Shown piece after piece: positions 4,877 to 7,917 of a stretch of 7,917 bases of DNA. Source of the stretch: JBBRLA01 sp038231615 (GTDB lineage Bacteria > Myxococcota_A > Polyangia > Palsa-1104 > JAEUJZ01). Positions within the stretch are counted from its first letter, which is position 1, and every line of letters begins with the position of its first letter. The stretch lies in the NCBI GenBank assembly GCA_038231615.1, contig JBBRLA010000401.1, forward strand, positions 1-7,917, written 5' to 3'. Below the pieces are notes generated by a model. The model did not search any database. It was given only the letters and a program-made list of their open reading frames with translations, and was not told the origin of the DNA. A program made the translations under genes and the position numbers.

Positions 4877-7506
4877 GTGTGTTTGGTTTCTCCATTCCCG
4901 CTGGCCGGGGACGGGTCTTCATCGGGGCCCGGATGTTCGGGGCCGGGCGCTGCGTTGACTGACCTGGGCGCCCTGGGCTTGCGGAGGGCCGGGATTGGAA
5001 TCGGGATCGAATCTGAACTCAGGCTCGGGGCTGGGATCGGGATCGGATCTGAACTCAGGATCGGGGCCGGACTTTCTGCCTCCGCGCTCTTGGTTGGATT
5101 GGGCACGTTCATGTCGCGGGGCTTGCGGGGCTTCTTGAGCGGTGCGTCGGCCTCCGTTCGCGCTTCGGCCCGTGCCGCCTCGGCAATCTCCGCCAGCAAC
5201 TCGGGGTCCACCTCTTCTTCGGTGATCTGGGTCTCGTCCTGGTCCTCGGAGAACTCGGCCAGCTCTCCCTCAGCGGCGTCTTCAGCCGCGTCCTCGGGGG
5301 GCTCCTCCAGGTCGGCCCCCTCCGGGATTTCCTGGGTGTGCGGAATGCTGCCGAAGAAGCGGGCCACCGCTTCTGCGGCGGCGACGCTCATGCCGGGGAC
5401 CGCGGCCAGCTCCTCCACCGTGGCCGCGCGGATGCGTTTGACGCTGCCCAATGCCCGAAGCAGCACCCGCTGTCGCTTGGGCCCGACCCCGGGGATGTCC
5501 GACAGGATCGAACGGATGGTCCGCTTGGATCGCTGCTTCTTGTGAAAGGTCACGGCGAAGCGGTGGGCCTCGTCTCGGATCCTCGCCAGTACATACAGCT
5601 CCGCGGTGTTCGGGCGCAGCTTGATCGGGTCCTTGGCCTTGGCCAGGAACACCCGGTCGGGCTGCTTTTCGCCGCTCTGGTCCTCGCGCTCCTTGGCCAG
5701 CCCGATCACGTCCAGGTGGACCAGGTCGATGCCCACGTCCTTCAACGCCGCCAGCGCCGTTTGAAGCTGTCCCTTGCCTCCGTCGATGACCAAGAGATCG
5801 GGCAGGCCCCAGCTCACCTTCTCTTGCGCCGCATCCGCGCCGGCCTCGGCGGCAGGGGATGATGCCTCCGCGGTGGCGATCGACCCCAGGTCTTCGCCAT
5901 TGTCCTTGGCGCTGGCCCGCCGGGCGATCTCCGCGGCGACCCCGCCGCCGGGCAAGGCGCGGGCCTCACCGCCCTTTTCCAAAAGCTCGCGGGCCCGGCG
6001 GAAACGCCGGGACAGCACCTCGTACATCGAGGCGAAGTCGTCGTTGCGTACCGACTTGATCTTGAAGGTCCGGTACTCCGAGCGGGCCGGTTCCCCATCG
6101 ATGAACACCACCCGCGAGGCCACGGTGAAGCTGCCCTGCAGGTGCGAGATGTCGAAGCACTCGATCCACCGGGGCGGGCGCTTCAGTGCCAGCCGCTTCT
6201 GTAGCTTGGCCAGGACGTCTTCGGTGTCGCGCTTCTTGTCGCGCCGGCTCTTGTAGGCCACCTCGGCATTGCGGCTGGCCAGCTCCACCAGCTTGGCCCG
6301 CGGCCCCCGTTTGGGCACCATTACCTCGACCCGCCGCCGCCGCAGGCCCCCCTCCGCGGCTTTCAGCGCCCGCTCCCGCAGCCATTCCTCCTTGGCCTCG
6401 CGGTCCTCGATCTCCACCGGCAGCAGCACCTCGTCGGGAATGACGTTGCCCAGGTCATAGTAGAGTCCGACGAACGAGGACAGGGACTCCTCGTCGGGAA
6501 ACTCTTGTCCGCTGAAGTGGTAGGTGCGCCGCCCCAGGAGCTTGCCCTGCCGCACGTGCAGCACCGCGATCTCCAGCACGTCCCCCTCGCGGTAGTGCCC
6601 GAAGACGTCCTGGTCGACGAAGTGCGTCGACACCACCCGCTGCTGCTCCAGCGTCCGCTCCAGCGCCCGTAGTTGATCGCGGATGGCCCCGGCGACCTCG
6701 TAGTCCATGTTCTCCGAGGCGGCGGTCATGCGCCCATGCAGCCGTGTGGTCAGCTCCTGGTCCTTGCCGTCGAGGAAGAGCGCCACGTCGCGGACCTGCT
6801 CGGCGTACTTTTCCTCGGGGATGGGGAACACGCATGGGGCGTCGCAACGCTTGATCTGGTACTGGAGGCAGGGGCGTTTGCGGCTCCCCAGCACCTGATC
6901 GGTGCAGGTGCGCAGCTTGAAGTGGCGGTTGACGACTTGCAAGGTCTGTCGACACGAGCCGGCAGAGTGATAGGGCCCGAAGTAGCGGGCGCTGTCGTCG
7001 CGGATGCGGCGCATCACCTCCAGCCGCGGGTAACGGGCCTTGGGGTCTAAGCGCAGCACCAGATAGTTCTTGTCATCGACCAGCTTGACGTTGAAGCGCG
7101 GCCGGTGCTGCTTGATGAGGTTGTTTTCGAGGAGCAGCGCCTCCTTCTCCGTGTTGGTGACGACGGTCTCGATGTCGCCGAGCAGCCGTTCCAGGAGCGC
7201 CACGAAGGGGCGATTGTCGCCGCTGCGGGTGAAGTACGAACGCACCCGGTTGCGCAGGTTCTGCGCCTTGCCGACGTAGATGATCTTCCCCTTCTTGTCC
7301 TTCATCAGGTACACGCCGGGGTCCGTCGGCATCCGCTCCAGAAGCACGCTCAGCGTCGGCGGGATCGAGCACTCCTCGATCAGTGACACGGACCGGAGCG
7401 AGGGCTCTTTCGCAAGCCGGGCCTCCTCGGCCTGCTTGGCGGGGTCGAGCGCAGGCGCCTCGTCCAGCGGTCCGGCCGGGTCAGCGGGGTCGTCGCGATG
7501 GTCCAT
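4873..7506 (-). CDS. uvrC: UvrABC excinuclease subunit C, extended form
   Basis: The dual-incision nuclease of nucleotide-excision repair, acting with UvrA and UvrB on bulky DNA lesions. Order of parts: GIY-YIG nuclease (about 50-140; GVY 64-66, YVG 77-79, Arg88 region, Glu127 in LLLENNLIKQ); four cysteines C201, C213, C221 and C225, the set implicated in an iron-sulfur cluster; UvrB-interacting UVR helix pair (about 245-285); RNase H-like nuclease (FDISH with Asp452, LLVIDGGKGQ with Asp575, RDEAHRF with His648); and paired helix-hairpin-helix motifs (about 668-718, IPGVGPKR). All key residues are present. At 877 residues it is far longer than the usual 600 or so. Extra parts are an N-terminal leader (1-45), a loop of about 60 residues (505-567) inside the RNase H domain, and a tail of about 155 residues (722-877): acidic, then basic (KKPRKPRD), then a 12-residue repeat. 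The start ATG at 7506 lacks a good Shine-Dalgarno site; GTG at 7389 (Val40) is an alternative. Its stop overlaps the transporter start. Confidence 0.96.
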   Translation of the reverse strand: MDHRDDPADPAGPLDEAPALDPAKQAEEARLAKEPSLRSVSLIEECSIPPTLSVLLERMPTDPGVYLMKDKKGKIIYVGKAQNLRNRVRSYFTRSGDNRPFVALLERLLGDIETVVTNTEKEALLLENNLIKQHRPRFNVKLVDDKNYLVLRLDPKARYPRLEVMRRIRDDSARYFGPYHSAGSCRQTLQVVNRHFKLRTCTDQVLGSRKRPCLQYQIKRCDAPCVFPIPEEKYAEQVRDVALFLDGKDQELTTRLHGRMTAASENMDYEVAGAIRDQLRALERTLEQQRVVSTHFVDQDVFGHYREGDVLEIAVLHVRQGKLLGRRTYHFSGQEFPDEESLSSFVGLYYDLGNVIPDEVLLPVEIEDREAKEEWLRERALKAAEGGLRRRRVEVMVPKRGPRAKLVELASRNAEVAYKSRRDKKRDTEDVLAKLQKRLALKRPPRWIECFDISHLQGSFTVASRVVFIDGEPARSEYRTFKIKSVRNDDFASMYEVLSRRFRRARELLEKGGEARALPGGGVAAEIARRASAKDNGEDLGSIATAEASSPAAEAGADAAQEKVSWGLPDLLVIDGGKGQLQTALAALKDVGIDLVHLDVIGLAKEREDQSGEKQPDRVFLAKAKDPIKLRPNTAELYVLARIRDEAHRFAVTFHKKQRSKRTIRSILSDIPGVGPKRQRVLLRALGSVKRIRAATVEELAAVPGMSVAAAEAVARFFGSIPHTQEIPEGADLEEPPEDAAEDAAEGELAEFSEDQDETQITEEEVDPELLAEIAEAARAEARTEADAPLKKPRKPRDMNVPNPTKSAEAESPAPILSSDPIPIPAPSLSSDSIPIPIPALRKPRAPRSVNAAPGPEHPGPDEDPSPASGNGETKHT
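4991..5062 (-). repeat. Two tandem 36-base repeats in the uvrC tail
   Basis: Bases 4991-5026 and 5027-5062 match at 31 of 36 positions by eye, including an identical ATCTGAACTCAGG core (5011-5023 and 5047-5059). The period is 12 codons, so the frame is kept. The encoded copies are UvrC residues 817-828 and 829-840, each of the form LSSD followed by alternating Ile-Pro. A shorter GATCGG-like sub-repeat gives the Ile-Pro pairs. Confidence 0.9.
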
Positions 7507-7587
7507 GCCCGAAGCTTATGCGGGGGCGGAGTAGGGGGCAAGGAAGCTTCTCTTCGGCGAATGGATGGGCGGCAGGCGCCCGTGCGG

Positions 7588-7899
7588 TCAACATCGCGAA
7601 AGGCGGAGGATCACCAGGAAGAGGAGCAGCAGCGAGAGCACCGCCCCGGCGAAAAGGGTGATACGCGGATATTCCAAGAGGGTGATGAGCAGCCGACCCG
7701 AGAGGCCCATCGCCAGTCCCTGGTGCGCCTGGCTGACCGCCTCCTGAGGATCGATCCGGCCCTCCTGCACCGCGGCGACGAGCTGGGTGATGTCCGAGGC
7801 GCGCATCGAGCGGCCCGGCCGGGCCTGAGGCAGGGTGGTCTCGCGCTGCCAGATCTCCTTGGTCAGCAGCCTGGTTTTCTCATCGCTGCGGCCTTGCAT
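7588..7899 (-). CDS. Small protein with C-terminal membrane anchor (possibly partial)
   Basis: From an ATG at 7899 the frame gives 103 residues, but it stays open to the right edge (preceding codons read PPLPKA), so the true start may be outside the window. No well-spaced Shine-Dalgarno site precedes this ATG. The first 75 or so residues are hydrophilic and look helical, with many charged residues (SDEKTRLLTKEIWQRE; SDITQLVAAVQEGRIDPQEAV). One strong hydrophobic segment lies at about 80-100, followed only by SRC. That topology, a cytoplasmic domain with a C-terminal tail anchor, is inferred from hydrophobicity. I do not recognise the family. It is 81 bases upstream of uvrC on the same strand and could be in the same transcript, but the gap leaves room for a separate promoter. 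Confidence 0.6.
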   Translation of the reverse strand: MQGRSDEKTRLLTKEIWQRETTLPQARPGRSMRASDITQLVAAVQEGRIDPQEAVSQAHQGLAMGLSGRLLITLLEYPRITLFAGAVLSLLLLFLVILRLSRC

Positions 7900-7917
7900 G
7901 GCCTTCGGCAGCGGCGG

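Noticed and set aside
3645..4922. Upstream extension of the rhomboid frame to give a 627-residue protein
   Set aside because: It runs antiphase through the whole second transporter and the uvrC end, with Arg/Pro/Gly-rich shadow composition; the TGATG overlap and the domain start support 3644.
4589..5545. Plus-strand 318-residue open frame opposite the transporter and uvrC
   Set aside because: Ser/Gly/Ala-rich antisense shadow of well-supported genes in GC-rich DNA, with no recognisable motif.
7513..7541. Promoter-like pair for uvrC on the minus strand: TTGCCC (7541-7536) with CATAAG (7520-7515) or TAAGCT (7518-7513)
   Set aside because: The better -10 gives only 15 bases of spacing and the other matches just three of six positions; transcription would start almost on the ATG. 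Too weak to call.
7511..7550. GAAGCTT at 7511-7517 and GAAGCTTC at 7543-7550 as a possible operator pair upstream of uvrC
   Set aside because: The element is short and palindromic in itself, and two copies in 40 bases can arise by chance. It does not resemble a LexA or other damage box I know.

Overview
The window is a GC-rich, gene-dense stretch of bacterial chromosome. It holds seven protein-coding genes, one clearly cut by the window edge and a second possibly cut. No RNA genes, insertion sequences, CRISPR arrays or phage genes were seen. High G+C, strong G/C at third codon positions, an HEWGT-type lipoprotein and a UvrC with a long low-complexity tail would fit a myxobacterium-like (Myxococcota) or other large-genome GC-rich Gram-negative. 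That taxonomic guess is an inference, not a reading.

Left half, plus strand: the 3' end of an unrecognised gene (to 206), a Spinster-type major facilitator transporter (260-1522), and an exported lipoprotein of an uncharacterised family marked by an HEWGT motif near its N-terminus (1602-2999). The first two share a G-ending codon style. The lipoprotein prefers C-ending codons and has its own strong ribosome binding site after a 79-base gap, so it may be a separate unit.

Right half, minus strand, read from right to left: a small protein with one C-terminal membrane segment (7588-7899, possibly continuing past the window edge), then uvrC (4873-7506), a second major facilitator transporter (3644-4876) and a rhomboid intramembrane protease (3039-3644). 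The last three overlap at stop and start codons (ATGA, then TGATG), so they are almost certainly one transcript with coupled translation. The two blocks converge with only 39 bases between the lipoprotein and rhomboid stops, and no convincing terminator hairpin lies there.

Functionally this is mostly ordinary chromosome: nucleotide-excision repair (UvrC), two transporters of unknown substrate and a membrane protease. The unusual points are the oversized UvrC (877 residues against roughly 600 for the family), with an inserted loop in its nuclease domain and a repeat-bearing tail; the tight coupling of uvrC to two membrane-protein genes; and the unexplained HEWGT lipoprotein. I found no convincing new defence or mobile system.
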